From assembly GCA_965656935.1 (NCBI GenBank), contig CBFHMG010000004.1:140357-204356 (forward strand): a stretch of 64,000 nt of DNA, written 5' to 3'. Shown piece after piece: positions 63,822-64,000 of the stretch. The position numbers were made by a program, and so were the translations under genes. Every line of letters begins with the position of its first letter. The stretch's first letter is position 1. The notes beneath the pieces were generated by a model. The model was given only the letters and a program-made list of their open reading frames with translations, searched no databases and had not been told where the DNA came from. The stretch comes from M30B80 sp965656935. Lineage in GTDB: Bacteria; Pseudomonadota; Alphaproteobacteria; Rhodobacterales; Rhodobacteraceae.

Positions 63822-64000
63822 TGAGCCTCCCCCTTTGAATTGGTCCGTCCCTATAGTTAGGAAAACGGAGAACCGAAGATGGGAATTACGAGACCGAAGC
63901 CTGAAGAGATTGTTGTTAAGCTGAGGCAAGTTGAGGTGCTGACAGGCCAAGGTATTGCGCGCCTGGATGCGATCCGGCAAATCGGCGTTACTGAACAGAC
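63822..64000 (+). mobile_element. IS3-family insertion sequence, left end (cut by the window edge)
   Basis: The element begins with TGAGCCTCCCCCTTTGAATT, likely the left inverted repeat, directly at the point where iolC homology stops. A transposase frame follows. The right end and the target duplication lie beyond the window. Confidence 0.8.
63879..64000 (+). CDS. IS3-family transposase OrfA, 3' part outside the window
   Basis: 40 complete codons are visible from the ATG at 63879, with a GGAG ribosome site 9 bases upstream. The peptide (TRPKPEEIVVKLRQVEVLTG, then ARLDAIRQIGVTEQ) is the start of an OrfA helix-turn-helix of IS3-family elements. It would bind the terminal repeats; catalysis needs OrfB, normally made by frameshift, which is beyond the edge. 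Confidence 0.85.
   Translation, partial: MGITRPKPEEIVVKLRQVEVLTGQGIARLDAIRQIGVTEQ

Overview
The window looks like chromosomal DNA of a GC-rich alphaproteobacterium of the Rhodobacteraceae/Roseobacter type. Supporting signs are a PpiD-like gene directly ahead of trpE, a valine-degradation operon, TRAP and Liv transporters, the Bpt N-degron transferase, and strongly GC-biased codon use in most genes. No rRNA, tRNA or CRISPR array was found. The species cannot be named from the sequence alone.

Layout. Positions 1-12.6 kb hold housekeeping and amino-acid genes: a YibQ-like deacetylase (cut by the left edge), trpE with a PpiD-like foldase, an aminotransferase, ssb, a lytic transglycosylase, a Rieske oxygenase, an ECF sigma factor next to an EF-hand protein, and ilvH-ilvI. 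The ilv genes are preceded by a short leader peptide carrying Ile-Leu-Val-Leu-Val and by an intrinsic terminator, which is a classical attenuator layout. A three-gene TRAP transporter follows (13.2-17.7 kb). Next come bpt, two small membrane proteins, and the valine catabolic operon mmsA - acyl-CoA dehydrogenase - 3-hydroxyisobutyryl-CoA hydrolase - mmsB with a divergent LysR gene (19.9-25.7 kb). A mixed region (25.8-36.1 kb) has a CBS protein, coaD, two overlapping cyclophilin genes (one cytosolic, one exported), a DUF3179 protein, an ABC-F ATPase, a KDG-type kinase with a LysR gene, and a double-CDGSH iron-sulfur protein.

At 36.2-40.2 kb lies a dabBA pair, a predicted inorganic-carbon uptake system, with a divergent LysR gene. 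At 40.2-45.3 kb a type I secretion ABC/adaptor pair precedes a 539-residue protein. That protein has two beta-sandwich repeats, Asp-Pro linkers, a nucleoside-hydrolase-like domain and a C-terminus of the kind used by type I secretion. I regard this as the most interesting candidate system. An LLM oxidoreductase, a GFA protein and a five-gene Liv-type ABC transporter follow, then a divergent pair made of a 473-residue membrane protein and a possible metal-binding exported protein.

At about 54.6 kb the host sequence stops inside the 5' end of dusA, a known integration site for islands and prophages, and base and codon use change. The rest of the window (to 64 kb) is a foreign-looking cyclitol/inositol module: LacI regulator, isomerase, sugar ABC transporter (ibpA-iatP-iatA type), SDR dehydrogenase, iolG, purU and a broken iolC. 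The iolC gene has a one-base frameshift and is then interrupted by an IS3-family insertion sequence that runs off the right edge. ATGAC/GTCAT palindromes upstream of the regulator and of the first catabolic gene are candidate operators.
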